Source: Spirochaetales bacterium (GTDB lineage: Bacteria > Spirochaetota > Spirochaetia > SZUA-6 > DRHE01). From it: DNA of 64,000 nt. The notes under the pieces are model-generated. The model was not told the DNA's origin. It ran no database searches and saw only the letters and a list, made by a program, of their open reading frames with translations. Position 1 is the stretch's first letter; each line of letters opens with the position of its first letter. A program made the translations under genes and the position numbers. The DNA is taken from assembly GCA_030615505.1 (NCBI GenBank), contig JAUWZD010000001.1, positions 40,150 through 104,149 of the forward strand. The letters are read 5' to 3'. This document shows positions 35,234 through 43,728 of the stretch, piece by piece.

Positions 35234-35644
35234 ATGAGGCTTTCCATGAAAAGCCAGTATGCTTGTCTGGCGCTTATAGATCTTGCTGAACATTATGAAA
35301 AAGGATTTCAGAGAATTTTAAAGATTGCAGAGAGGAAAAAGATCCCTAAGAGATTTTTAGAACAGATTCTCCTGACCTTAAAGCGAGGAGGATATGTAAC
35401 CAGCCATAAAGGAGTAGAGGGAGGGTATAAACTTGCAAAAAAGCCGGAAGAAATTAATCTAGCTGAAATAATACGTTTAATAGATGGCGCTCTTGCTCCT
35501 GTAGATTCCGTAAGCACATATTTCTATGATCATACGCCTATTGAGAAAAGCAAGAAACTGCTTGTACTTTTTAAAGAAATACGTGATTTTGTTGCCGGAA
35601 AGTTGGAAGAAGCAACATTAGATCAATTATTACCTTATAAATAG
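35234..35644 (+). CDS. Rrf2-family transcriptional regulator
   Basis: 136 residues with the Rrf2 winged helix: MRLSMKSQYACLALIDLAEHY, IAERKKIPKRFLEQILLTLKRGGYVTSHKGVEGGYKLAKKPEEINLAEIIRLIDG. The three-Cys cluster-binding region of IscR/NsrR is absent, so it does not hold that kind of Fe-S cluster and is closer to CymR-type members. GGAAGGAAG precedes the ATG. It probably regulates the TSUP transporter gene next to it, with a sulfur-related signal as the natural guess. Confidence 0.9.
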   Translation: MRLSMKSQYACLALIDLAEHYEKGFQRILKIAERKKIPKRFLEQILLTLKRGGYVTSHKGVEGGYKLAKKPEEINLAEIIRLIDGALAPVDSVSTYFYDHTPIEKSKKLLVLFKEIRDFVAGKLEEATLDQLLPYK

Positions 35645-35669
35645 GATTTTTTTAATAAAAATACGACAA

Positions 35670-35690
35670 AAACGATTGATTAAGTCGTTT
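35670..35690. promoter_or_regulatory. Inverted repeat between Rrf2 and TSUP genes
   Basis: AAACGA-N9-TCGTTT, a 21-bp palindrome in the 66-bp spacer, 20 bp before the TSUP start codon. Size and place suit an Rrf2 dimer site. An overlapping pair ACGAC/GTCGT offers an alternative folding. Suggestive only. Confidence 0.35.
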
Positions 35691-35710
35691 ATACCCGTTA
35701 ATCTTTTATT

Positions 35711-36565
35711 ATGATTTTCAACTTAAGTATAAGCCTTGGAATAGTTGTTTTTTTTGTAGCATTTTTTGCAGAGTATTTTGATTCAAGTTTGGGTATGGGA
35801 TATGGGACAACGCTCACTCCTGTTTTATTATTCATGGGTTACGAGCCTCTGCAGATTATTCCGGTAATTCTTTTATCAGAAATGATTACAGGGATTTTCG
35901 CAGGCTTTGCTCATCATCGTTTTGGAAATGTTGATTTCAAGCCAAAGACTAATTGCTTGATCTCTATAATAAAAAAGGATAAAAAAACCGATTTATTTTC
36001 CAGGTTAAGAAAAAATCTTTCAAGACATCTAAAAATATCTTTACTGATTGCATCATGCAGTATCATAGGTACAGTTGCTGCTGTTTTCCTGGCAATAAAC
36101 CTGCCCCGGATAGTTCTAAAAATCTATATAGGAATCCTGATATTGGTAATTGGCTTTTTTATACTATTGACCAGAACCAAAAACTATCAATTCTCTTGGA
36201 AAAAATTGGCTGCAATGGGCATTCTTGCAGCATTCAATAAGGGGATGAGTGGCGGTGGATACGGACCTGTAGTAACAGGAGGCCAGCTCCTTGCCGGTGT
36301 TGAAAGCAAAAGCGCTATAGCTATTACTTCTCTTGCTGAAGGGATAACCTGTCTTGTGGGCATTTCTGTATATATACTGTTGAAGCCTTCAATTGATTGG
36401 GTCTTAGCGCCTTACCTTATTGCAGGAGCTATATTATCTGTACCACTTTCGGCATTTACCGTTAAGTCAATAAATACCAGGAATCTGCAGCTTTTTATTG
36501 GCATCATGACCCTGGTTCTCGGTATCTTTTGTGTAGGCAAAATTGTTTTCTATGATTTACTTTAA
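35711..36565 (+). CDS. TSUP (TauE/SafE) family anion exporter
   Basis: 284 residues, largely hydrophobic with about eight membrane segments. Two repeats are marked by SLGMGYGTTLTPVLLFMGYEP near the N-terminus and KGMSGGGYGPVVTGGQLLAGV in the second half, the family's substrate-path elements. A charged cytoplasmic loop lies near 80-110 (KTNCLISIIKKDKKTDLFSRLRKN). TSUP proteins move sulfite, sulfoacetate, sulfate or related anions. With the Rrf2 regulator beside it, a sulfur oxyanion is plausible. No ribosome-binding site is evident at the ATG. Confidence 0.88.
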   Translation: MIFNLSISLGIVVFFVAFFAEYFDSSLGMGYGTTLTPVLLFMGYEPLQIIPVILLSEMITGIFAGFAHHRFGNVDFKPKTNCLISIIKKDKKTDLFSRLRKNLSRHLKISLLIASCSIIGTVAAVFLAINLPRIVLKIYIGILILVIGFFILLTRTKNYQFSWKKLAAMGILAAFNKGMSGGGYGPVVTGGQLLAGVESKSAIAITSLAEGITCLVGISVYILLKPSIDWVLAPYLIAGAILSVPLSAFTVKSINTRNLQLFIGIMTLVLGIFCVGKIVFYDLL

Positions 36566-36574
36566 GGAGTTCTA

Positions 36575-37663
36575 TCACGGAGCCAGTTCTGAAATCTCTT
36601 TCAAGCGCGCAATGATGGGCAGATGCTGTGTGCAGGCTTCTTCACACTCTCCGCATTCGCTGCATTTGCTCGCTTCCCCGGGAGAAATATTCCAGTGCCA
36701 CTTGAGCCGGTCCAGGAGAGCCTCATTTTTACCGTACAGCTTCTTGTGATTGTAGGCATCCATGAGCTTGGGAATGGGAATCTTTTCAGGACAATTATCG
36801 CAGTACTGGCATCCTGTGCAGAGGTCTTTAAACGTATCGGGAAGTGTATTTTTTATTCTTTCAACTTCTTTATTATCATATCCTGAATAGGACTCTACAG
36901 CTTTAATCGCCTCATGGACCTCTTTCAATTCTCCAAAGCCGACTATAGCAGTATTTATCCGCTCATGGGAAAATAGAAAGTGAAGAGCCGCTTCCACTAC
37001 AGACTCTTTTTTATTAAGCTTAAGGAAGCTGAATATGTCAGGATTCTCAGGTATGATTCCTCCACCCAGGGGGTTCATTACCGCACAGCCTAAGTCCTTC
37101 TCAGCAATAATTTCAAATGCTTTCTGCCTGAATGCAAAATTATAGGCCGAATATCCAAACAGCACACCTTCAAGGATCTCTTCTTTAAGGAGCTCCTTGA
37201 TCTGATCGCCGATAAGATGGCTGGAAACGCAGATATGCTGAATCAGTCCTTGCTCTTTAAGTTTTTTAAATGCTTCGATGACCCCTTTCTCTTTGCGCAT
37301 CCGCCATTCTTCCAGTTTGTCAATACACCAGATATGATAGAAATCTATAGAATCCAGATTCAACCTTTTGAGCTGGCCCTCTATTTCTCTTCGAATCACT
37401 GCCTCTGAGGCCTCAAAGGTCTTTGTGGCACAGTAAAAGGGAAATCCCAGGCGCCTTAATTCTAAAAATCCCTCTCCGAAGATCTCTTCGCTCTGTGTGC
37501 CAAAGTATTTGGGAGCCGTATCAAAATAATTAACTCCCGCTTTAGCGGCTTCAACCATCATTTCCACACACAGGTCCCTGTTCTTAATCTCCTTGAATCT
37601 CATGCCTCCGAAACCCAGGATCGACGGCTTTTTACCGGTTTTCCCATACATTCTATAGATCAA
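36575..37663 (-). CDS. Aldo/keto reductase with C-terminal ferredoxin-like Fe-S domain
   Basis: 362 residues. The barrel part has MYGKTGKKPSILGFGGMRF, YFDTAPKY and the catalytic Lys region CATKTFEA. The C-terminal domain reads CTGCQYCDNCPEKIPIP and CSECGECEEACTQHLPI, the cysteine sets of the AKR/4Fe-4S family. The start is TTG at 37663 with AGAGGA upstream. The downstream ATG at 37651 would remove four residues. Physiological substrate and electron partner are unknown. Confidence 0.9.
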   Translation of the reverse strand: MIYRMYGKTGKKPSILGFGGMRFKEIKNRDLCVEMMVEAAKAGVNYFDTAPKYFGTQSEEIFGEGFLELRRLGFPFYCATKTFEASEAVIRREIEGQLKRLNLDSIDFYHIWCIDKLEEWRMRKEKGVIEAFKKLKEQGLIQHICVSSHLIGDQIKELLKEEILEGVLFGYSAYNFAFRQKAFEIIAEKDLGCAVMNPLGGGIIPENPDIFSFLKLNKKESVVEAALHFLFSHERINTAIVGFGELKEVHEAIKAVESYSGYDNKEVERIKNTLPDTFKDLCTGCQYCDNCPEKIPIPKLMDAYNHKKLYGKNEALLDRLKWHWNISPGEASKCSECGECEEACTQHLPIIARLKEISELAP

Positions 37664-37775
37664 TAATAATCCTCTTTGCCTTCTGCTGTAAGTTTATCTT
37701 GCTTAAAATACTCAGAAAGTCAAGGAAAAAGTCGCTTTAGAAATCCATTACAGAACCGGGGCAAAATAAGTTTAT

Positions 37776-38846
37776 GTGAGGTCGACATCGAAGGACAGGA
37801 GGATTATTATCTTAGGAGTGTACAAAACAAAAAATGTGCGTGTAAATGCCTGCCTGTGCATTCTCTTGATTATCCTGGGAAGCCCTGTTTCGGCGCTTAC
37901 CATAAAACTCGGTAGCCTGGTACCGGCAGGCTCTCCCTGGCACAATGCCCTGAAAATGCTCGCTGTGGAATGGCGAAGCATTTCAGGGAATCGTGTAAAT
38001 ATCAAGATTTATCCCGGGGGGATCGCCGGAGATGAACCGGACATGCTCCGGAAGATGCGCATAAACCAGCTCCAGGCAGCGGCGTTAACAGGGGTCGGGC
38101 TGTTCCGGATCGTTCCGGATTTATTATCGATCCAGCTTCCTCTATTAATAGCAAACGATGAGGAGCTGGATTATATACTTAAGAAGATGAAACCCACCTT
38201 TGAGAGGGAAATGGAAAGGAAGGGTTTCAAGATGATCGTTTGGACCATGACCGGATGGGCCCACTTCTTTTCCAGGTATCCTGTAGTAACCCCCGAAGAT
38301 CTGAAGCGGCAGAAACTGAATGTACCGGCAGGTAATGAGAGGGAAATTCTGGCCATGAAAAAGATAGGCTTTCATGTGGTTCCCCTGCCGGTCCCGGATC
38401 TCCTTACAGGCCTGCAGAGCGGGATGGTCGATGCTTTCTTCGGCACGCCCTTAATCGCCGCTGCTTTCCAGTGGTTTGGCCCGGCTAAGAATATGTGCGC
38501 TCTTCGCTGGGCTCCGGTGATCGGCGGAATTGTGCTTTCGACCCGTACGTGGAATAAAATTCCTGACCATATAAAGCCCGGGCTTATGGAGGCAGCTTTG
38601 AAAGCGGAGAGATCCCTGCGCATCGAAACTAAGAAGGTGGAAGAGGAGGCTTTAGCCGTTATGAAGCAGCACGGCCTGGTTATTCATCCGGTCAGCCCGG
38701 CAGTGGAGAGGGAGTGGAAGCAGCTTATGGACCAGGGTCTGGATCTCATCATGGGTAAGAGTATCAGCCGGGAAATCTATGCTCAAGTCAGGGGCTACCT
38801 CAATGATTTCAGAAAAAGGCCTATAACCGGGAAAAATCCAGAGTAG
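37776..38846 (+). CDS. TRAP transporter substrate-binding protein (DctP family), orphan
   Basis: About 340-356 residues. Signal-like segment VNACLCILLIILGSPVSALTIKLGSLVPAGSPW, followed by DctP landmarks: KIYPGGIAGDEPDMLRKMRINQLQAAALTGVGL, VTPEDLKRQKLNVPAGNEREILAMKKIGFHVVPLPVPDLLTGLQSGMVDAFFGTP (the Arg-containing ligand region is changed). The start is uncertain: the track uses GTG 37776, while GTG 37818 follows AGGAGG at a longer distance. No DctQ or DctM membrane gene is adjacent, so it must work with a distant transporter or as a sensor ligand carrier. It overlaps the lysA 3' end by 26 bp, convergent. Confidence 0.85.
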   Translation: MRSTSKDRRIIILGVYKTKNVRVNACLCILLIILGSPVSALTIKLGSLVPAGSPWHNALKMLAVEWRSISGNRVNIKIYPGGIAGDEPDMLRKMRINQLQAAALTGVGLFRIVPDLLSIQLPLLIANDEELDYILKKMKPTFEREMERKGFKMIVWTMTGWAHFFSRYPVVTPEDLKRQKLNVPAGNEREILAMKKIGFHVVPLPVPDLLTGLQSGMVDAFFGTPLIAAAFQWFGPAKNMCALRWAPVIGGIVLSTRTWNKIPDHIKPGLMEAALKAERSLRIETKKVEEEALAVMKQHGLVIHPVSPAVEREWKQLMDQGLDLIMGKSISREIYAQVRGYLNDFRKRPITGKNPE

Positions 38847-40071
38847 TAAAATAATCATCCACAGTTTCAGCTCTACGGATCAGCTCCACCTCGCCATCCG
38901 TTTTAAGCAGGAGCTCGGCAGAGCGTAATTTACCGTTATAGTTAAATCCCATAGCATGACCGTGAGCTCCGGTATCATGAATCACCAGGGTATCGCCGAT
39001 ATCAATCTCGGGCAGCTTACGATCTATGGCAAATTTATCATTATTCTCGCAGAGGGAACCGGTTACATCATAGATATGATCCGGCGGATCATCTTCTTTT
39101 CCCATGACGGTTATGTGATGATAGGCCCCATATACAGCGGGGCGCATCAGATTGGCCATGCAGGCATCCAGACCGATGTATTTTTTATAGGTGTCTTTTT
39201 TATGCAGCACACTGGTTACGAGATAGCCAAAGGGACCGGTAATCATTCTCCCTGTTTCCATATACAGGCTTAAGGGGTGCAGTCCATGGGCCCGGATCGT
39301 TGTATCGTAGGCCTTCCTGATACCGTAGGATATGATATTCAGATCCACAGGCTCCTGTTCCGGCTTATACGGAATGCCGACCCCTCCGCCGATATTGATA
39401 AAATCAAAGCGTATATCCAGGGATTTTGAAATTTCTATGACAAGGTCGAACAGCATCTTTGCCGTATCTACGAAATAATGGGGATCAAGCTCGTTTGAGG
39501 CAATCATTGTATGCAGTCCGAACCTTTTAACTCCCCTGTCCCGAACCGTTCTGTAAGCTTCAAAGAGCTGTTCCCGTGTAGATCCGTATTTTGCTTCTTC
39601 CGGCTTGCCGATTATGGCATTTCCATCCCTTAAGGGGCCGGGATTATAGCGAAAACAGAGAAGCTCAGGCAGACCGGTGTGCTTCTCTAAAAAGGGAATA
39701 TGGCTTATATCGTCAATATTGATAATCGCATCAAGCTGCCTGGCTTTTTTATACTCCCGGGCAGGAGTATCGTTTGAGCTGAACATGATATTTTCACCGG
39801 AAAGGCCTGCCTTTTCCGACAGTATCAATTCAGGCAGGGAGCTGCAGTCTGTTCCGAATCCTTCCTCCTTTAATATTTTGAGGATATAGGGGTTGGGGTT
39901 GGCTTTTACAGCAAAGAATTCCCTGAACACAGGGGCCCAGGAGAAAGTGGAAATCAATTTTCGGGCATTATTTCTTATGGCTTCTTCGTCGTAGATATGG
40001 AAAGGAGTAGAGTACTTTTCAATAATTTTTTCAAGCTGCGCCTTTGATAAAGGTACTTTCTTGGCCGGCAT
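38821..40071 (-). CDS. lysA: Diaminopimelate decarboxylase
   Basis: 416 residues, PLP-dependent fold-III barrel. Last step of lysine synthesis. PLP Lys in FREFFAVKANPNP, phosphate-binding FINIGGGVGIPYKPEQ, METGRMITGP and the partner-subunit region CMANLMRPAVYGAYHHI and GSLCENNDKFA. The start has GAGGAGAG just before the ATG. Carboxynorspermidine decarboxylase is the main alternative, but the length and C-terminal motifs favour LysA. Confidence 0.88.
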   Translation of the reverse strand: MPAKKVPLSKAQLEKIIEKYSTPFHIYDEEAIRNNARKLISTFSWAPVFREFFAVKANPNPYILKILKEEGFGTDCSSLPELILSEKAGLSGENIMFSSNDTPAREYKKARQLDAIINIDDISHIPFLEKHTGLPELLCFRYNPGPLRDGNAIIGKPEEAKYGSTREQLFEAYRTVRDRGVKRFGLHTMIASNELDPHYFVDTAKMLFDLVIEISKSLDIRFDFINIGGGVGIPYKPEQEPVDLNIISYGIRKAYDTTIRAHGLHPLSLYMETGRMITGPFGYLVTSVLHKKDTYKKYIGLDACMANLMRPAVYGAYHHITVMGKEDDPPDHIYDVTGSLCENNDKFAIDRKLPEIDIGDTLVIHDTGAHGHAMGFNYNGKLRSAELLLKTDGEVELIRRAETVDDYFTTLDFSRL

Positions 40072-40088
40072 GGGCTCTCCTCATTTGA

Positions 40089-40117
40089 AGAATAGAGATT
40101 GATTTATAAAATGTCAA
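40089..40117 (-). promoter_or_regulatory. Sigma-70 promoter candidate for lysA
   Basis: On the minus strand TTGACA, a 17-nt spacer, then TATTCT. Transcription would start around 40082, giving a short leader of about 11 nt that still contains the GAGGAG site. The -35 is perfect, the -10 matches four of six. Confidence 0.45.
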
Positions 40118-40157
40118 TATTGGGCATCAATATGATCGTATCAATATTTACTGTCAT

Positions 40158-40186
40158 TTGACAAATTCGTTTAAATATCTTATAGT
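40158..40186 (+). promoter_or_regulatory. Strong sigma-70 promoter of the GRAS-signalling operon
   Basis: TTGACA, a 17-nt spacer and TATAGT, five of six at the -10. The start point would be near 40193, 25 nt before the TTG start of the GRAS gene. It is the only good promoter I see for the seven genes up to 45253, which are spaced by 23 nt or less or overlap. Confidence 0.7.
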
Positions 40187-40217
40187 TTTTCGACGAGAAT
40201 TTGCATGAGGAGTCAGA

Positions 40218-41309
40218 TTGATCTATCAGAAAAGTTACGATGAATTAAGGCAAGTTTGCAAGCAGATCATCTCTCACCGGCAAAAATTGGCCAAGCCCAA
40301 AATTGAAGGGATGATTGCAAAGCACATCGATGTCAACACCTCAAACGAAGACTTGCTGGCCCATTTAATCGCTGAGTCTTTTCTGAAGCGCATTGACAGG
40401 CAGCTTTTGGAGAGCAAGAACATCTATATACAGCAATTTGATATACCTCAAATTACATTGTTTTACAGTATGGCCGAAGCTGTCCCTTTTGTATTTGCAG
40501 GGAATTATCTGGCAAATCAGTATTTAATAAAAAGAATGGACGGCTTAAAGTATGCTGCCGTATTGGATATAGGAATAGGAAAGGGCCGGCAGATGGAAAA
40601 GCTGCTGCGCATGCTGATGGATGGAAATAGCACCTTAGAAAACATCAGTATAATCGGGGTGGATCCTGTGGAAGAGAATCTTAACAGCGCAAGAGCGGCT
40701 TTGGAGGAAATTCGAGCAGATCTTCCCTTTCCCCTGAACTTCTATCGTGTATGCAGCCTGATTGAAGATTTTAAAGATCAGGATTTTGATTATGTAAGAG
40801 AGATTGGCGCCCATAATATTCTCATCAATTCCACCTTTACCTTCCATCATACCTCTCATCCCCTTTACGATGTGGAAACCCGGACAAGATTACTTAAAAA
40901 ATTAGCTGAATTAAAGCCATTAATTTTGATTCTGGCTGAACCCAATTCGAATCATGATACCGAAGAACTTTCGAAACGCTTTCATTATTCCTGGCAGCAT
41001 TTCGGCAATTTATTCGCCGTTATCGATGAATCGAGTATAGATGTATCCCATAAGTTTACTATAAAGGAAAAGTTCTTCGGCCGGGAGATAAGAGATATCT
41101 TTGGTGTCAGCGACCATTTCCGGTGTGAACGCCATGAATTATATGATTCCTGGCTCCTAAGATTGCACAAAGCGGGATTCAAGCCTTATAATTTTACCGA
41201 TTTAAAGATCAATCTGCCGGATTACTGTGACTATAATGTCTCCGAGGGTATTGTTCGCCTTGATTATAATAATACGACCATTGCTGCTGTTCTGGCTTTT
41301 ATACTATAA
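40218..41309 (+). CDS. Bacterial GRAS-domain protein (Rossmann methyltransferase-like)
   Basis: 363 residues, start TTG at 40218 with GAGGAG seven nt upstream. Three stretches line up with plant GRAS hallmarks from memory. VLDIGIGKGRQMEKLLRML (115-133) matches the VHIID core and glycine-rich turn of a SAM-binding Rossmann fold. LAEPNSNHDTEELSKRFHYSWQHFGNLF (239-266) matches the EQEANHN...RF..SLHYYS.LFDSL region. CERHELYDSWLLRLHKAGFKP (303-323) matches ERHE...W..R...AGF. The earlier AEAVPFVFAGNYLANQYLIKRMDG resembles the leucine-rich segment ending in the ANQAILEAF motif. Bacterial GRAS proteins are known and predicted to bind or methylate small molecules. Its role as first gene of a signalling operon suggests sensing or producing a signal. 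Confidence 0.75.
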   Translation: MIYQKSYDELRQVCKQIISHRQKLAKPKIEGMIAKHIDVNTSNEDLLAHLIAESFLKRIDRQLLESKNIYIQQFDIPQITLFYSMAEAVPFVFAGNYLANQYLIKRMDGLKYAAVLDIGIGKGRQMEKLLRMLMDGNSTLENISIIGVDPVEENLNSARAALEEIRADLPFPLNFYRVCSLIEDFKDQDFDYVREIGAHNILINSTFTFHHTSHPLYDVETRTRLLKKLAELKPLILILAEPNSNHDTEELSKRFHYSWQHFGNLFAVIDESSIDVSHKFTIKEKFFGREIRDIFGVSDHFRCERHELYDSWLLRLHKAGFKPYNFTDLKINLPDYCDYNVSEGIVRLDYNNTTIAAVLAFIL

Positions 41310-41332
41310 ATAAGTATTGAAAGGAGTGTACC

Positions 41333-41875
41333 ATGAGTACCGGAATTGAAGAAGAGGAACTGAAAGTCGCCGGCACAAATATCCAGGGTTTTGCCCAGGC
41401 CTGTATCAATTTGAATATCGTGGCCGGTTCCAAGGCAGACAGTTTAATCAGCGATATTGATGTTGCGGCCTGGTATCCCTTCGAGCATTTTAGAGAGATA
41501 GAAAGAATTGTTTTGGAGACGTATGACAAGGCCGCTCCGATTATGGAAAGGGTGGGCATGGAAATGATGCTTGGCTGGTACAATATGGGGCCGGGTAAGG
41601 AGATTGTTAAAAGGGGAGTTGATTTCCTGTACTTTCAAACCGGTTCCCAGGGCTATGCCAGTGTAGTAAAGGGTCCCGAAGAACTTGTAGGAAGTTTCAA
41701 ATTGGTAGAAATAGATGAAAAAGATGGAAAAGCCCTGATTCACAGCACAACACCCTTTGATAAAGACTTAGAAAGGGGTGTAATCATCGGAGGCATGACC
41801 GCTCCGGGTGACCTCGATTTCATTGATGTGAATAACGATGAGGATAAACACTATTTCAAAATTGAATTCTGTTAG
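41333..41875 (+). CDS. Conserved-looking protein of unknown function in GRAS operon
   Basis: 180 residues, no signal peptide or membrane segment. GAAAGGAG lies before the ATG. Notable stretches are VAAWYPFEHFREIERIVLETYDKAAPIMERVGMEMMLGWYNMGPG and GSFKLVEIDEKDGKALIHSTTPFDKDLERGVIIGG. The helical first half with a WYP turn followed by a beta-rich second half recalls small-molecule sensor domains of the V4R/haem-NO-binding style or the TIGR02265 group, but the likeness is one of layout only. I do not assign a function. Its place between the GRAS protein and the PP2C phosphatase suggests an input module. Confidence 0.6.
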   Translation: MSTGIEEEELKVAGTNIQGFAQACINLNIVAGSKADSLISDIDVAAWYPFEHFREIERIVLETYDKAAPIMERVGMEMMLGWYNMGPGKEIVKRGVDFLYFQTGSQGYASVVKGPEELVGSFKLVEIDEKDGKALIHSTTPFDKDLERGVIIGGMTAPGDLDFIDVNNDEDKHYFKIEFC

Positions 41876-41890
41876 ATACGGAGGAAGCTT

Positions 41891-42814
41891 ATGAATCTAG
41901 AAGAACTGCTTAAATCCAACACCCTCCCCTCAAAAGATAATCTAACAGATGCGGAACTGGTAAAGCTGTTCAGAAAATATAAGGGTCTTTTAAAGGAACA
42001 GGAGAGAGACAGGGCTTTCTGGGCTGCTACAAATGAAAACCTTAAAATTGCCTATGAGAAGCTGGATGAAAAGGAGAGAGAGCTGGCCAAAGCCTACGGC
42101 ATTATTCAGGAAGATTTATCCGTGGCCAGTCAGATACAAGAGGCTCTGCTGCCGGAATTGCTGGACACAATGGAGGTTGAGCTGGATCTGGCCGTTTACA
42201 ACAAGCAGTTGGCAGAAGTGGGCGGTGATTATTACGATTTCTTTAAAACCAATAGCGGACGTTATGCTGTCGGCGTGTTTGACATTTCAGGGCACGGTGT
42301 ATCCGCCGCTTTAGTCATGACCTATTTAAAAGCCCAGTTCATGCTGATCATGGAGAGACTGGAATCCCCTAAAAAGATTGTGGAGTGGATTAATAATATA
42401 TCCTATGCCTTCCTGAAGACCATTAAAAAATATGCAACCGTTAATTTTGTGGTTTTTGATCGGGATAAATTCCGCTATGTATGCGGCGGCGGCTTCGGCA
42501 TGCTTTTAAGCGGCGGTGAGTCTCATTTATTTAAAAAGGGAGACCCATTCCTCGGATTAAGGACTAAGCCCTTTCATGAATATGAGCTTCCCTTTAAAAA
42601 GAATGATGTGCTGGTCCTGTACACGGACGGTATGGTTGAGGCGCAAAATGACAAGAATGAAGATTATTCTGTTAAAAGATTAAACCAGATGATTATTAAG
42701 AATGCCGGGAAACCTGTAAAAGATATATTAAAACTCTGTCTGAACGATTACCGGAATTTCAGGAGCAAGGATTCTGATGATATAACCCTGATTATATTGC
42801 GAAAGAAGGTTTAA
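41891..42814 (+). CDS. SpoIIE/RsbU-type PP2C protein phosphatase
   Basis: 307 residues. An N-terminal coiled coil (about 25-75, LLKEQERDRAFWAATNENLKIAYEKLDEKERELAKAYG) leads into the PP2C domain. Metal-site motifs are GGDYYDFF, FDISGHGVSAAL, YTDGMVEAQ and DSDDITLIIL. Such phosphatases dephosphorylate STAS-domain antagonists and so release partner-switch regulators. The target is probably the STAS-like protein two genes downstream. The ATG follows CGGAGG. The coiled coil is the likely point of control by an upstream sensor. Confidence 0.93.
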   Translation: MNLEELLKSNTLPSKDNLTDAELVKLFRKYKGLLKEQERDRAFWAATNENLKIAYEKLDEKERELAKAYGIIQEDLSVASQIQEALLPELLDTMEVELDLAVYNKQLAEVGGDYYDFFKTNSGRYAVGVFDISGHGVSAALVMTYLKAQFMLIMERLESPKKIVEWINNISYAFLKTIKKYATVNFVVFDRDKFRYVCGGGFGMLLSGGESHLFKKGDPFLGLRTKPFHEYELPFKKNDVLVLYTDGMVEAQNDKNEDYSVKRLNQMIIKNAGKPVKDILKLCLNDYRNFRSKDSDDITLIILRKKV

Positions 42815-42817
42815 GCT

Positions 42818-43324
42818 GTGATCACTGAAGAAGATCTGGCCACAACCAGTATTTCCATGAGATATGATTTATCGCCGATTAAGAATATTATCGGGGATTT
42901 AAGCGGACTTATCGGGAATTTTTGCGATGAATTAATCGGCTCATTTTATCCGAGAAATATCAGCAAAAAGGCGAATATAGTGATTACCGAGCTATTCAAT
43001 AACGCTGTTGCGAACAATATCGATGAAGACAGTAAAATAGTTTTAGAAATGAAGATAGATAAAGAACGCTTATGGATAAAGGTGATGAATGTGGCTAAAA
43101 AGGGACAATTCGAGATAATAAAAAAGCATGTGGATAGAATTAATTCCACCGAAAACTTAAGAAAATTGTTGGTCGATACCATTCGTGAGAAAAGGAAGAC
43201 CGGACAGCATGGTGGGCTGGGCTTGATAAGATTAACCGCTGAGAATAAATTCAGGATTTCCGTAGATTATGATGATCCCTTTCTTATAGTAGAGTCCGAG
43301 TTTTCCTTAGGAGGTTTGAGTTGA
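42818..43324 (+). CDS. RsbW-like anti-sigma / serine kinase (HATPase)
   Basis: 168 residues, GTG start. GHKL ATPase fold: N-box ITELFNNAVANN, G-box GQHGGLGLIRLTAENKF. Short stand-alone HATPases of this sort bind and phosphorylate a STAS-domain protein and sequester a target. It lies between the phosphatase (3 nt before) and the STAS-like gene (4-nt overlap). In naming style it is nearest the cyanobacterial slr1658-like or SiaB-like kinases rather than classical RsbW, but that is a guess from layout. Confidence 0.85.
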   Translation: MITEEDLATTSISMRYDLSPIKNIIGDLSGLIGNFCDELIGSFYPRNISKKANIVITELFNNAVANNIDEDSKIVLEMKIDKERLWIKVMNVAKKGQFEIIKKHVDRINSTENLRKLLVDTIREKRKTGQHGGLGLIRLTAENKFRISVDYDDPFLIVESEFSLGGLS

Positions 43325-43728
43325 GAGTTATAACTTATGGTGATATTATGGATGGGGGAGTAAGTGTCTTTACTTCCGTGGCAAAGGTAGATGAAAACAA
43401 ATTAATTGTCTCCTTCAGCGGCGTGATCCGGATTGATAATCCCTACAAACATTTGGAAAATTATTTAAGTGAACTGGAACAGCTATTGCCAAAGGAGTCG
43501 ATTGAAACAATCGAGCTTGATTTTCAGGAGTTAAGTTTCTGCAACTCCAACGGCTTTTATGTCATTATGGACATCACTGAATTAATCCTTGACACCATTG
43601 ACGGCCCGGTTGTAGTCAAGAGAATAAAAGACGATGACTGGCAGCAGGAAACTCTGCCTATATTATTGAACATTGATGAACCCGAGATCGAAGAAAGAAC
43701 AACTTTTGAAGAGTATTCAGAACTGTAA
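43321..43728 (+). CDS. STAS-like anti-sigma-factor antagonist
   Basis: 135 residues, TTG start with a strong AGGAGGT. Pattern VSVFTSVAKVDENKLIVSFSGVIRIDNPYKHLENYLSELEQLLPKESIETIELDFQELSFCNSNGFYVIMDIT matches a STAS fold, with the phospho-acceptor region around FCNSNGF. The acidic C-terminus is longer than in SpoIIAA. Expected to be phosphorylated by the preceding kinase and dephosphorylated by the PP2C protein. It is probably the switch that acts on the cyclase or on a sigma factor. No sigma factor gene is present. Confidence 0.78.
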   Translation: MRVITYGDIMDGGVSVFTSVAKVDENKLIVSFSGVIRIDNPYKHLENYLSELEQLLPKESIETIELDFQELSFCNSNGFYVIMDITELILDTIDGPVVVKRIKDDDWQQETLPILLNIDEPEIEERTTFEEYSEL

